In this document: positions 24,534 through 32,912 of the stretch, one piece after another
Position numbering within the stretch: position 1 is the stretch's first letter
How the letters are laid out: every line of letters begins with the position of its first letter
Assembly (NCBI RefSeq): GCF_014384995.1
Contig: NZ_JACRSY010000004.1
Location: forward strand, 62,001 to 126,000
DNA: 64,000 nt
Direction: 5' to 3'
Source: Zhenhengia yiwuensis
Lineage (GTDB): Bacteria > Bacillota > Clostridia > Lachnospirales > Cellulosilyticaceae
The notes under the pieces: model-generated
What the model was told of the DNA's origin: nothing
Database searches by the model: none
Seen by the model: only the letters and a program-made list of their open reading frames with translations
Program-made: the position numbers and the translations under genes

Positions 24534-26582
24534 ATGAAGCTTAGAAAAAGACTCATTGCCACTATGGCATGTGTAATTGCAATGAATAATCCCGTTTTTG
24601 GGTTTGAACCTATAAATACTGTACAGACACATACATATGAAACAACAAAAGAAGTCATTATAGATATTAAAAATACAACGAGCGTGAAGAATTTTAATGA
24701 TACCTATTATATTTCCACTGATTTTATTAAATCTTATATACGTGATGTAAGGGTAAAGTGGGATAGTATAAATAAACAGACTATTATTACTGTTAATCAG
24801 AAAGACTATAGCGTGGAGGTAGGATCTAAAGAGCTTATAACAGAAGAAGGCAGTTATGATTTAGCTAGTCCAGTAGTAACTTATAAAGACCGTACTTTTG
24901 TACCAGCTAAAGCTTTCATGCAAGCAGTAGGCGGAGATGTGAAGTATGATGCTGTGCAGAAAACGTTACAATTTAATGTACCACTAACGCAAGAAGAGAT
25001 ACTGAATCAAGCACCTATAGCAGACTTTGACTTTATTCAAGAAAATTATATAGATGGGCAAGAAGTAGAGATAATAGATAAAAGCATAGATTTAGATGGA
25101 CATAATATTACAAATTGGCAATGGCAGATATCTGGAGATAGGGCAAGCTATAGTTCATTTGCAGAGCTAGGAGCTCATCTAGAAGTTGGAGAGAATGTAG
25201 TAGCATTGCGTGTTAAAGATTCACTTGGTAAATGGAGTGAATGGACAAGTAAAAAAATTGTGATTAAACCCAATCAAATTCCACTAATCAAAGCAGTAGA
25301 AGTAGATAAGAAAACTTATCAACAAGGTGAGCCTATTACCTTTAAAGATTATGAGTATGAAAATGAAGAGTGGGAAAAGATCACAGAAGAAAAATGGACT
25401 TATCAATGTATTAGTCAAGATAATATGCCACTAATTGAAGGTAAACCTTATAAACTTTTTGCTGAGGGAACTTATCACATTACACTTCAAATTAAAGATG
25501 AAAAAGGACAGTGGAGCTTGCCTTATGTGAAGGAGATAGAAGTAGGCAAAGAGGTTCTTCAAAGTGAGCTTACTTATCGCTTTACAGAAGGGCGTATTGG
25601 AGATATTTTAGAGAACTATAAAAACTTTAATTTCCAAGAATTTGAGGCCATTATACCAACACGTGTTACTTATACAGGTGCCACACTTATGATGAGTAAT
25701 TCACCAGAATCTGTTCAAACTAAAGGTATTCTTTATGAAGATACCATTCAAGGAGAAGGACGTATTCTCTATCATCATAAAAATGCTTCTACAGATAAGT
25801 CTAAAAAAAGATTTGTCATTGTAATGGAGAATGTAAATGAGGTGCCTATTAAAGTTGTGACCATGAATGCAAGTCATAAAGGACCTTCGACAGATGTTTT
25901 ATACTTAGGGCAACAGGTTGCTTATGATATTTTAGATCAAAATCATGAAAAACATTATAACCTAGCACCGGGAGAAAAACGTTATCTTTTTGATACAGGA
26001 AATAAAAATTGGTATCAAGGCCAAACTATTTCGGGCATGATAGATCTTTATTCACAAAGTCCAGTAAAGATTACCATTGCTATGGTAGGGGATCAAACAG
26101 AGATTAAACATTTAGAAAATCTTGTATATCTTCCAAGAGATGGTGTACATACAAGAGGCACATTCCCAAATGCAGATAGATATTATACGGTAGATGTTCC
26201 TAAAGATAAACCTTATAAACTTATGTTAGGCTTACCATCAGGAGATATTGAACAGCCAATAGAAGGCTATGATGCCTTAACGGGACAAAGTACTGTTAAT
26301 AAGGGTAATTATGGTGTTAAATATCATATTCGTACAACAGCTGAAGTAAATACTGGACTTCTTTTAAATCCAAGGGGTAATATTTTTAAAGGTGCCATTG
26401 GATGGGCAAATAATCGCAGCTATTATGCTCCAAGTGGACATTTAAATGGGGCGAAAAGTGCAGCTAATATTGGGGTTGTAAAAGCGGGAGAAACAAAAGA
26501 GCTACTTTATATGCTGCCAAATGGCTCTGCAGCACCTGTTTTGATTTGTTTTATTCCAGAAAATTTATGGAATTATTATTAA
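24534..26582 (+). CDS. large secreted stalk-domain (copper amine oxidase N-like) protein
   Basis: A 682-residue exported protein. Signal sequence to about 24; a copper amine oxidase N-terminal-like (stalk) domain at about 38-150, with typical RTFVPAKAFMQAVG; two PKD/Ig-like beta domains at about 160-240 and 250-340, each ending with a WS-type strand (LGKWSEW, GQWSLPY). A C-terminal module of about 340 residues is shared with the 472-residue protein at 6573. It contains SPESVQTKGILYE, KGPSTDVLY, NPRGNIFKGA and LPNGSAAPVL. No enzyme motif is recognised. The product is probably at the cell surface. AGGAGG lies before the ATG. Confidence 0.78.
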   Translation: MKLRKRLIATMACVIAMNNPVFGFEPINTVQTHTYETTKEVIIDIKNTTSVKNFNDTYYISTDFIKSYIRDVRVKWDSINKQTIITVNQKDYSVEVGSKELITEEGSYDLASPVVTYKDRTFVPAKAFMQAVGGDVKYDAVQKTLQFNVPLTQEEILNQAPIADFDFIQENYIDGQEVEIIDKSIDLDGHNITNWQWQISGDRASYSSFAELGAHLEVGENVVALRVKDSLGKWSEWTSKKIVIKPNQIPLIKAVEVDKKTYQQGEPITFKDYEYENEEWEKITEEKWTYQCISQDNMPLIEGKPYKLFAEGTYHITLQIKDEKGQWSLPYVKEIEVGKEVLQSELTYRFTEGRIGDILENYKNFNFQEFEAIIPTRVTYTGATLMMSNSPESVQTKGILYEDTIQGEGRILYHHKNASTDKSKKRFVIVMENVNEVPIKVVTMNASHKGPSTDVLYLGQQVAYDILDQNHEKHYNLAPGEKRYLFDTGNKNWYQGQTISGMIDLYSQSPVKITIAMVGDQTEIKHLENLVYLPRDGVHTRGTFPNADRYYTVDVPKDKPYKLMLGLPSGDIEQPIEGYDALTGQSTVNKGNYGVKYHIRTTAEVNTGLLLNPRGNIFKGAIGWANNRSYYAPSGHLNGAKSAANIGVVKAGETKELLYMLPNGSAAPVLICFIPENLWNYY

Positions 26583-26663
26583 AATATTTGTAGAATAGGA
26601 TAGCCTTCTTAGTGAAAAAATAAAGATGCAATATATCTTATTGTCACTAAGGAGGATTTTTAT

Positions 26664-26975
26664 ATGCCAAAATTATATTGTGGTGTAGAAAACTGCACTT
26701 ATAATGCTGAACATTGTTGTTGTTTAGGAAAAGTAGATGTAGATGGTTCAGAAGCAACAGATTGTACAGAGGGTACTTGCTGTAATAGTTTTGTGGAAGA
26801 TAATGGGGTTCATAACTGTAGTGGAGAACCTGAGCCAAATTCAGAAATCGACTGTAAGGCAGAAAGTTGTATGCATAATGAAAACTGTAAATGTCATGCA
26901 GAAAGTATAGAAGTAGTAGGTAATGGAGCTTGTCGCTGCGGACAAACAGAATGCAGTACTTTTACCAGAAGATAG
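26664..26975 (+). CDS. DUF1540 protein with two cysteine-rich repeats
   Basis: A 103-residue cysteine-rich protein. Two DUF1540 units are visible: CGVENCTYN...CCCLGKVDVDG in the first half and CKAESCMHNENCKCHAESIEVVG spread over residues 70-92, followed by a CRCGQTEC tail. The spacing (C.V..C.YN....C.A..I.V.G) suggests metal binding. The function is unknown; such proteins are frequent in spore-forming Clostridia. A strong AAGGAGG precedes the ATG. The Asn-rich peptide gene follows 65 bases later on the same strand. Confidence 0.85.
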   Translation: MPKLYCGVENCTYNAEHCCCLGKVDVDGSEATDCTEGTCCNSFVEDNGVHNCSGEPEPNSEIDCKAESCMHNENCKCHAESIEVVGNGACRCGQTECSTFTRR

Positions 26976-27039
26976 TAGAATATGAAAAGCGATAAAAAGG
27001 CATACTAGACTTGTTAAAAAATTTAAGGAGGCATTAGCC

Positions 27040-27195
27040 ATGAAAAATTCAACAAATAACAACACAGGTTTCAACAATACAACAAACAATGCAACTAACT
27101 GTGGAAGATGCAATAACTCAACAAATAACTCAACAAATAACTCAACAAACAATTCAACAAATAACTCAACAAACAACAGCACAAACTGCAGATAG
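27040..27195 (+). CDS. 51-residue Asn/Ser/Thr-rich repeat peptide with cysteines
   Basis: Too short to be found by length filters, but well supported: ATG 27040 has AAGGAGG 8 bases upstream and the frame closes at TAG 27195 before a terminator. The product starts MKNSTNNNTGF, has CGRC at 21-24, then five tandem STNN units, and ends STNCR. The composition is almost only Asn, Ser and Thr plus three cysteines. No signal peptide is seen. The function is unknown; a spore-coat or crust peptide, or a substrate for modification, are possibilities without direct evidence. Confidence 0.65.
   Translation: MKNSTNNNTGFNNTTNNATNCGRCNNSTNNSTNNSTNNSTNNSTNNSTNCR
27118..27177 (+). repeat. tandem 12-base repeat encoding STNN
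   Basis: Five copies of a TCAACAAAYAAY unit in frame inside the 51-residue peptide gene, with third-position changes only. Such tracts can change copy number by slippage. Confidence 0.8.
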
Positions 27196-27232
27196 TCTAT
27201 TACAGTCAAATAGCTCAAATAGGTTGAAGGGT

Positions 27233-27278
27233 AAAAAAGTCATTAGGAGAACAAACATTCTCCTAATGACTTTTTCTT
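27233..27278 (+). terminator. intrinsic terminator
   Basis: AAAAAGTCATTAGGAGAA pairs with TTCTCCTAATGACTTTTT around CAAACA, followed by T-rich sequence. Confidence 0.9.
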
Positions 27279-27345
27279 TCTAACTACATAGTGTATGATA
27301 GAGAAAAATAGATGGAACACTTAAAAAGAAAGAAGGGAGAAAGGA

Positions 27346-29340
27346 ATGAATCAAACAATACCTTTTAAAATTGAATCAGCTTTTAAACCCATGGGAGATC
27401 AGCCTGAGGCCATTAGAAAAATGGCAGAGAGTATAAAAAAAGGTAATCGCTATCAGACGCTTTTAGGCGTAACAGGCTCAGGAAAAACCTTTACCATGGC
27501 TAATATTATAGAAAAAACTCAAAAGCCTACCCTTATTATTGCACATAACAAGACTCTAGCAGCACAGCTTTATAGTGAGTTTAAAGAATTCTTTCCTAAT
27601 AATGCAGTAGAGTACTTTGTTTCTTATTATGATTATTATCAACCAGAAGCTTATGTACCTCAAAGTGATACTTATATTGAAAAAGACTCCAGTGTTAATG
27701 AAGAAATAGATAAACTGCGCCACTCAGCTACAGCTTCTTTATCTGAAAGAAGGGATGTAATTATTGTAGCAAGTGTATCTTGTATTTATGGTTTAGGTGA
27801 CCCCATTGACTATGAAAATCAAGTACTATCCTTAAGACAAGGTGCAGAAATGGATAGAGATGATGTCCTACGTAAATTAGTTCAGATTCAATATAACCGA
27901 AATGATATGGACTTTGCTAGATCTACCTTTAGAGTAAGAGGAGATACGGTAGAGATTATACCGGCAGGAGCATCTGAGAAGGCTATCCGCGTAGAGTTTT
28001 TCGGAGATGAAATAGATCGTATAGCAGAGATTGATCCATTAACAGGAGCCGTACTAGGTTATAGAGAACATGTCTCTATTTTTCCGGCTTCTCACTATGC
28101 TATTAGTAGAGAGAAGATGGAAGTGGCTATTGAAGCTATAGAGAGTGAGCTGAAAGAACGTCTAGAAGAACTAAAAAATGAAGACAAGCTCCTTGAGATG
28201 CAAAGATTAAGTCAGCGTACTAATTTTGACATTGAGATGCTAAGAGAAATGGGATACTGCTCTGGAGTTGAAAATTACTCACGTCACCTATCTGGCAGAG
28301 AGGCTGGCAGTACACCTTTTACACTTCTTGACTACTTCCCAGATGATTATCTTATTATGATCGATGAATCTCATATGACAGTACCTCAAATTAGAGCTAT
28401 GTATAATGGTGACCAGGCACGTAAAAATGTACTTGTAGACTATGGTTTTAGATTACCGTCCGCTCTTGATAATAGGCCTCTTAAATTTGAAGAGTTTGAA
28501 GAGAAGATTAATCAAATTATGTTTGTTTCAGCTACGCCAGCGCAGTATGAGTTAGAGCATTCCTTAACTATTGCAGAGCAGCTTATTCGTCCAACAGGGC
28601 TTCTTGATCCACCAATTGATGTAAGACCTGTTAAAGGACAAATTGATGATTTACTTAGTGAAATTACAAAACGCACTGATAAAGGTGAGAAAGTACTTGT
28701 TACAACGCTTACAAAACGTATGTCTGAAGACTTAACAGATTACTTGAGAGAAATGGGTGTCAAAGTTAAATATTTACATTCAGATATTGATACATTAGAG
28801 CGTATTGAAATTGTACGTGATTTACGTATGGGTATTTTTGATGTATTGGTAGGGATTAACTTATTGCGTGAGGGACTAGATATTCCAGAGGTAGCCCTTG
28901 TAGCTATTTTAGATGCAGATAAGGAAGGTTTCTTACGTTCTGAAACATCACTTATTCAGACTATAGGACGTGCAGCTCGAAATGCAGATGGACAGGTTAT
29001 TATGTATGCAGATAATATGACACGTTCTATGCAAAGTGCCATCTCGGAAACCAATAGAAGAAGACAGATTCAAGAAGCTTATAATGAAGAACATGGTATT
29101 ATACCTCAAACCATTAAGAAAGATATACGTGACCTTATAGTCGCAACCAAAACTGCAGCTAAGAATGAAGAGTTCTTTAAAGAAAAAGACCCAGAGTCTA
29201 TGAGTAAGGATGAACTTGAAAAAACTATAGCTAAAGTAGAAAAAGAAATGAAAAAAGCAGCAAGAGACTTACAGTTTGAACGTGCAGCAGAATTACGTGA
29301 TACACTTATTAAGCTTAAACAAATACTAGCATTAAATTAG
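27346..29340 (+). CDS. uvrB: excinuclease ABC subunit B
   Basis: Helicase-like damage-verification subunit of nucleotide excision repair. Walker A GVTGSGKT at 41-48, the beta-hairpin region with YYDYYQPEAYVP near 95-106, helicase motif VI (QTIGRAARN), and a C-terminal UVR domain (about 620-655) that contacts UvrC. The 664 residues are full length. GGGAGAAAGG precedes the ATG. uvrA follows 93 bases later behind its own promoter with a LexA box. Confidence 0.97.
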   Translation: MNQTIPFKIESAFKPMGDQPEAIRKMAESIKKGNRYQTLLGVTGSGKTFTMANIIEKTQKPTLIIAHNKTLAAQLYSEFKEFFPNNAVEYFVSYYDYYQPEAYVPQSDTYIEKDSSVNEEIDKLRHSATASLSERRDVIIVASVSCIYGLGDPIDYENQVLSLRQGAEMDRDDVLRKLVQIQYNRNDMDFARSTFRVRGDTVEIIPAGASEKAIRVEFFGDEIDRIAEIDPLTGAVLGYREHVSIFPASHYAISREKMEVAIEAIESELKERLEELKNEDKLLEMQRLSQRTNFDIEMLREMGYCSGVENYSRHLSGREAGSTPFTLLDYFPDDYLIMIDESHMTVPQIRAMYNGDQARKNVLVDYGFRLPSALDNRPLKFEEFEEKINQIMFVSATPAQYELEHSLTIAEQLIRPTGLLDPPIDVRPVKGQIDDLLSEITKRTDKGEKVLVTTLTKRMSEDLTDYLREMGVKVKYLHSDIDTLERIEIVRDLRMGIFDVLVGINLLREGLDIPEVALVAILDADKEGFLRSETSLIQTIGRAARNADGQVIMYADNMTRSMQSAISETNRRRQIQEAYNEEHGIIPQTIKKDIRDLIVATKTAAKNEEFFKEKDPESMSKDELEKTIAKVEKEMKKAARDLQFERAAELRDTLIKLKQILALN

Positions 29341-29361
29341 AGTTTTGCCTAAAAATACTAT

Positions 29362-29375
29362 CGAACATGTGTTTG
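29362..29375. promoter_or_regulatory. LexA (SOS) box in front of uvrA
   Basis: CGAACATGTGTTTG fits the Gram-positive LexA/DinR consensus CGAAC-RNRY-GTTYG at every position. It overlaps the -35 element of the uvrA promoter. Confidence 0.8.
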
Positions 29376-29400
29376 ATTATGTCGTTTTATATGCTATAAT
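29373..29400 (+). promoter_or_regulatory. uvrA promoter
   Basis: TTGATT, a 16-base spacer and TATAAT, 33 bases before the uvrA ATG and partly covered by the LexA box. Confidence 0.7.
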
Positions 29401-29433
29401 AGGCATAAAATGATAAATTAAGAAGGGGAAAAT

Positions 29434-32265
29434 ATGAAAAATAAGATTGTCATAAAAGGTGCGAGAGAGCACAATTTAAAAAATATTGATCTTGAACTTA
29501 ATCGTGACCAGCTTATTGTTTTTACAGGGCTTAGTGGTTCAGGTAAGTCTTCATTAGCATTTGATACGATTTATGCAGAGGGTCAGAGAAGATATGTAGA
29601 ATCTTTATCAGCTTATGCAAGACAATTCTTAGGTCAGATGGAAAAGCCAGAGGTAGATTATATTTCAGGGTTATCACCGGCTATTTCTATAGATCAAAAG
29701 ACAACAAGTAAAAACCCACGTTCTACAGTTGGAACGGTTACAGAAATCTATGATTACTTAAGACTTCTTTTTGCTCGAGTAGGTGTGCCACATTGTCCAA
29801 ATTGTGGCAAGGAAATTAAGAAGCAAACCATTGATCAAATGGTAGATCAGCTTATGGAATTACCTGAGCGTACAAAAGTTCAGCTCCTTGCACCTGTTGT
29901 AAGAGGCCGTAAAGGAAAACATGAAAAAGTACTTGAAACAGCAGTGAAACAAGGTTATATCAGAGCACGTATTGATGGAGAAGTTGTAGACCTTACAGAG
30001 GCAGAGATTGACCTTGATAAAAATAAAAAACACTCTATCGATATTGTTGTAGACCGTCTTGTTATTAAAGAAGGAATCGGTAAACGTCTTACAGACTCTA
30101 TTGAGACTGTTATGAAGCAAAGTGGTGGTCTGATGATCGCTGAAATTAATGGTGTAGAAGAAATGAATTTCAGTCAAAGCTTTTCTTGTCCAGACTGCCA
30201 GATTAGCATTGAGGAAATTGAGCCACGTCTATTCTCCTTCAACAATCCATTTGGCGCCTGTCCAACTTGTACAGGTCTTGGTGAGAAGTTAGAAGTAGAT
30301 CCTGAGCTTGTTATTCCCAATCCAGAGCTTACCATTAGACAAGGAGCTATCGCGGTTATTGGTTGGGGTTCTATAGGTAATCCAGATAGCTATGCTTATG
30401 CACTTTTTGATGCATTGATGAAAAAGTATCATTTTGATTTAGATACACCATTTAAAGAATTACCAGAAGATATTCAGAACATGATTTTATATGGAACAGA
30501 TGGCGAAAAAGTACAGTTTACTTTCTCTGGTGAATATGGAACACGTAACTATGATTATGCCTTTGAAGGTGTCGTAGCTAACACAAAACGTCGTTATGAA
30601 GAGAGTAGCTCTGAAAGTATGCGTGACGAGTACGAAATCTATATGACAAGTATTCCATGTAAAACTTGTAAAGGTGCTAGACTGAAACCAGAAGCACTTG
30701 CGGTTACTATTGGAGATAAAAATATTAATCAGGTCACAAGCATGTCTATTGGTGATCTTAGAACTTTCTTCCTCGAAGTAGAGCTTACAGATAGGCAAAA
30801 AGCAATTGGTGTACAAATCCTAAAGGAAATTAATGCAAGGCTTGGGTTCTTAGTAGATGTAGGTCTTGATTATCTGACTTTATCACGTTCATCAGGAACG
30901 TTATCAGGTGGAGAAGCTCAGCGTATTAGGCTTGCCACACAAATTGGTTCAGGACTTGTAGGGGTACTTTATATCCTAGATGAGCCAAGTATTGGGCTTC
31001 ATCAAAGAGATAATGAAAGACTCATTCAGACACTTGTGCGCCTTCGCGACCTTGGAAATACACTCATTGTTGTAGAGCATGATGAGGATACCATGCATGC
31101 TGCAGATTGGATTGTAGATATAGGACCAGGAGCAGGTGAGCATGGTGGCAATATTATTTCGAGTGGTCCAATTGATACGATTTTAGCATGTGAGGAATCT
31201 GAAACAGGTGCATACTTAAGTGGACGTAAACAAATTGAAGTGCCTGAAGTAAGGAGAAAAGGTAACGGCAATAAGATTAAAATTGTAGGTGCCAAAGAGA
31301 ATAACCTTAAAAATGTGAGTGTAGATATTCCGCTTGGAACACTAACTTGTATCACAGGTGTATCAGGATCAGGAAAAAGTACACTTATTAATGAAATCTT
31401 GCTTAAGCGTTTATCAAGAGATTTAAATCGAGCTAAATGTAAACCAGGTGCACATAGAGATATTAAAGGTCTTGAAAACTTAGATAAAGTTATTCATATT
31501 GATCAGTCTCCAATTGGACGTACACCACGTTCAAATCCAGCTACTTATGTAGGGGTATTTGATATGATTCGTGATGTGTTTGCACAGACACAGGAAGCTA
31601 AGATGAAAGGGTATCAAAAAGGTCGTTTTAGCTTTAATGTAAAAGGGGGACGCTGTGAAGCATGTCGTGGCGATGGTATGCTGAAGATTGAAATGCATTT
31701 CCTACCAGATGTCTATGTACCTTGTGAAGTATGTAAAGGTAAACGTTATAATAGAGAAACTTTAGAAGTGAAGTATAAAGAGAAAACGATTTCTGATGTA
31801 TTAGATATGACAGTAGAAGAAGCGCTTAAATTCTTTGAGAACTTCCAAGCGATTAGCCGTAAACTTCAGACACTTTATGATGTAGGTTTAGGTTATATTA
31901 GACTTGGACAATCTTCTACAACTTTATCAGGTGGAGAGGCGCAACGTGTTAAACTTGCGACAGAGCTCAGTCGCCGTGGTACAGGAAAGACGATGTATAT
32001 TTTAGATGAACCAACTACAGGTCTGCACTTTGCGGATGTGCATAAGCTTGTAGGCATTTTAGATAGGCTCGTAGAGAATGGTAATACAGTTGTAGTTATT
32101 GAGCATAACTTAGATGTTATTAAAACAGCTGATTATATTATTGATTTAGGTCCTGAAGGTGGTAGCCGTGGTGGTGAAATTGTAGCAACAGGTACACCAG
32201 AAAAAGTAGCTAGAGTAGAAGGTTCTTATACAGGTAAATTCCTTAAGAAAATATTAAATATATAA
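29434..32265 (+). CDS. uvrA: excinuclease ABC subunit A
   Basis: Damage-sensing ATPase of nucleotide excision repair, 943 residues. It has two ABC modules: Walker A GLSGSGKS near 32-39 and GVSGSGKS near 642-649, with two LSGGEAQR signatures. Zinc fingers are present: CPNCGKE in the first half, CPDCQ...CPTC in the insertion, and CEAC...CEVCKG in the second half. Transcription probably starts at its own LexA-controlled promoter, in addition to read-through from uvrB. Confidence 0.97.
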   Translation: MKNKIVIKGAREHNLKNIDLELNRDQLIVFTGLSGSGKSSLAFDTIYAEGQRRYVESLSAYARQFLGQMEKPEVDYISGLSPAISIDQKTTSKNPRSTVGTVTEIYDYLRLLFARVGVPHCPNCGKEIKKQTIDQMVDQLMELPERTKVQLLAPVVRGRKGKHEKVLETAVKQGYIRARIDGEVVDLTEAEIDLDKNKKHSIDIVVDRLVIKEGIGKRLTDSIETVMKQSGGLMIAEINGVEEMNFSQSFSCPDCQISIEEIEPRLFSFNNPFGACPTCTGLGEKLEVDPELVIPNPELTIRQGAIAVIGWGSIGNPDSYAYALFDALMKKYHFDLDTPFKELPEDIQNMILYGTDGEKVQFTFSGEYGTRNYDYAFEGVVANTKRRYEESSSESMRDEYEIYMTSIPCKTCKGARLKPEALAVTIGDKNINQVTSMSIGDLRTFFLEVELTDRQKAIGVQILKEINARLGFLVDVGLDYLTLSRSSGTLSGGEAQRIRLATQIGSGLVGVLYILDEPSIGLHQRDNERLIQTLVRLRDLGNTLIVVEHDEDTMHAADWIVDIGPGAGEHGGNIISSGPIDTILACEESETGAYLSGRKQIEVPEVRRKGNGNKIKIVGAKENNLKNVSVDIPLGTLTCITGVSGSGKSTLINEILLKRLSRDLNRAKCKPGAHRDIKGLENLDKVIHIDQSPIGRTPRSNPATYVGVFDMIRDVFAQTQEAKMKGYQKGRFSFNVKGGRCEACRGDGMLKIEMHFLPDVYVPCEVCKGKRYNRETLEVKYKEKTISDVLDMTVEEALKFFENFQAISRKLQTLYDVGLGYIRLGQSSTTLSGGEAQRVKLATELSRRGTGKTMYILDEPTTGLHFADVHKLVGILDRLVENGNTVVVIEHNLDVIKTADYIIDLGPEGGSRGGEIVATGTPEKVARVEGSYTGKFLKKILNI

Positions 32266-32277
32266 GTATAGATGCGC

Positions 32278-32336
32278 AAAAAAGCCAAGCCCTTATGCAG
32301 TTCCCCCTTAAAATAACTGCATGGGCTTGGCTTTTT
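32278..32336 (+). terminator. intrinsic terminator after uvrA
   Basis: A long stem: AAAGCCAAGCCC and TGCAGTT pair with AACTGCA and GGGCTTGGCTTT around a C/T/A-rich loop, followed by TTTTT. Confidence 0.88.
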
Positions 32337-32339
32337 GTG

Positions 32340-32790
32340 TGGCAAGGGTAGTGTCGATGGATTGTATAAGCATCATGAGCTTAATGCTAAGAAGGGAAAG
32401 GCTTTTCTGTGGTGAACCCATAGGTATTAGGTGGGTATTGTCTGCATCTGCCGTTTATAGGGATGTCAACACATATATAAGGGTCAGATGGGAGGTAGCA
32501 CGTAGTACGTATGGAGGTACCGTAAGAGAGGCCGGTTGCTTCTATAACTTATACGCTAGAGCTTAATTAAAGTATAGACACTTTTATATATTAAACCGTG
32601 CAAGCTTAGTTGCCACCATCTAGGCTTACTGGTTTGTAAACTAATCTACATACTCATAATTTGGAAGGGGGACCAAAGTAGAAGAGATAGATTGTTTACG
32701 GGGCGTAAGGTACTTTCACTACCTAGGATGTGTTTTGTATCTTACATATACTATATAGTCCTATGTAGCTAAAATTCCCCGAAATTTTTT
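32340..32790 (+). ncRNA. candidate structured non-coding RNA, family not recognised
   Basis: A 450-base intergenic stretch with raised G+C in its first 240 bases (about 43-47% in 60-base blocks against about one third around it) and no credible gene. Several helices can be drawn: CTGTGG/CCATAG (32407-12/32418-23); CATCTG/CAGATG (32445-50/32485-90) enclosing TTATA/TATAA and ATGT/ACAT with a CAAC loop; AAACC/GGTTT enclosing AAGC/GCTT (32593-32635); TTTGG/CCAAA (32660-77); CGGGG/CCCCG (32699-703/32777-81) enclosing TACATA/TATGTA. It does not show the conserved cores of RNase P RNA, tmRNA, SRP RNA or 6S RNA that I know. Orientation is assumed; a long 5' leader of the next gene is an alternative. 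Confidence 0.4.
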
Positions 32791-32912
32791 GAGAAAATTT
32801 TATTGACTTATAAAAGCAGTTAAACAAGTAAAAAAAGTGCATTTTTATTAAAGAAAAAGTAGCTTATAATAATTGGACAAACAATTAAGCTCATTAAATA
32901 AGGAGAAGTAGG

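Noticed and set aside
26841..27218. Minus-strand frame with many LFVEL-type repeats
   Set aside because: It is the antisense translation of the STNN-encoding repeats and lacks a ribosome site.
27089..27283. Plus-strand frame with TQQI repeats
   Set aside because: A second frame over the same 12-base repeats; it has no ribosome site and runs through the terminator.
32395..32425. AAGGGAA...GGTGAA stretch like the start of a cobalamin riboswitch
   Set aside because: Spacing differs and no B12 box follows; the gene downstream has no cobalamin link.
32511..32530. GGAGGTACCG segment resembling a T-box antiterminator core
   Set aside because: The conserved T-box sequence is not matched, there is no specifier stem or downstream terminator, and the next gene is not amino-acid related.
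32321..32566. 81-codon frame rich in arginine after uvrA
   Set aside because: It starts inside the terminator stem, has no ribosome site and no recognisable protein pattern, and covers the structured-RNA candidate.
32340..32790. RNase P RNA, tmRNA, SRP or 6S RNA
   Set aside because: No GAGGAAAGTCC or ACAGAA core, no tag peptide frame or tRNA-like end, and no SRP Alu or 6S closing-stem pattern was found.
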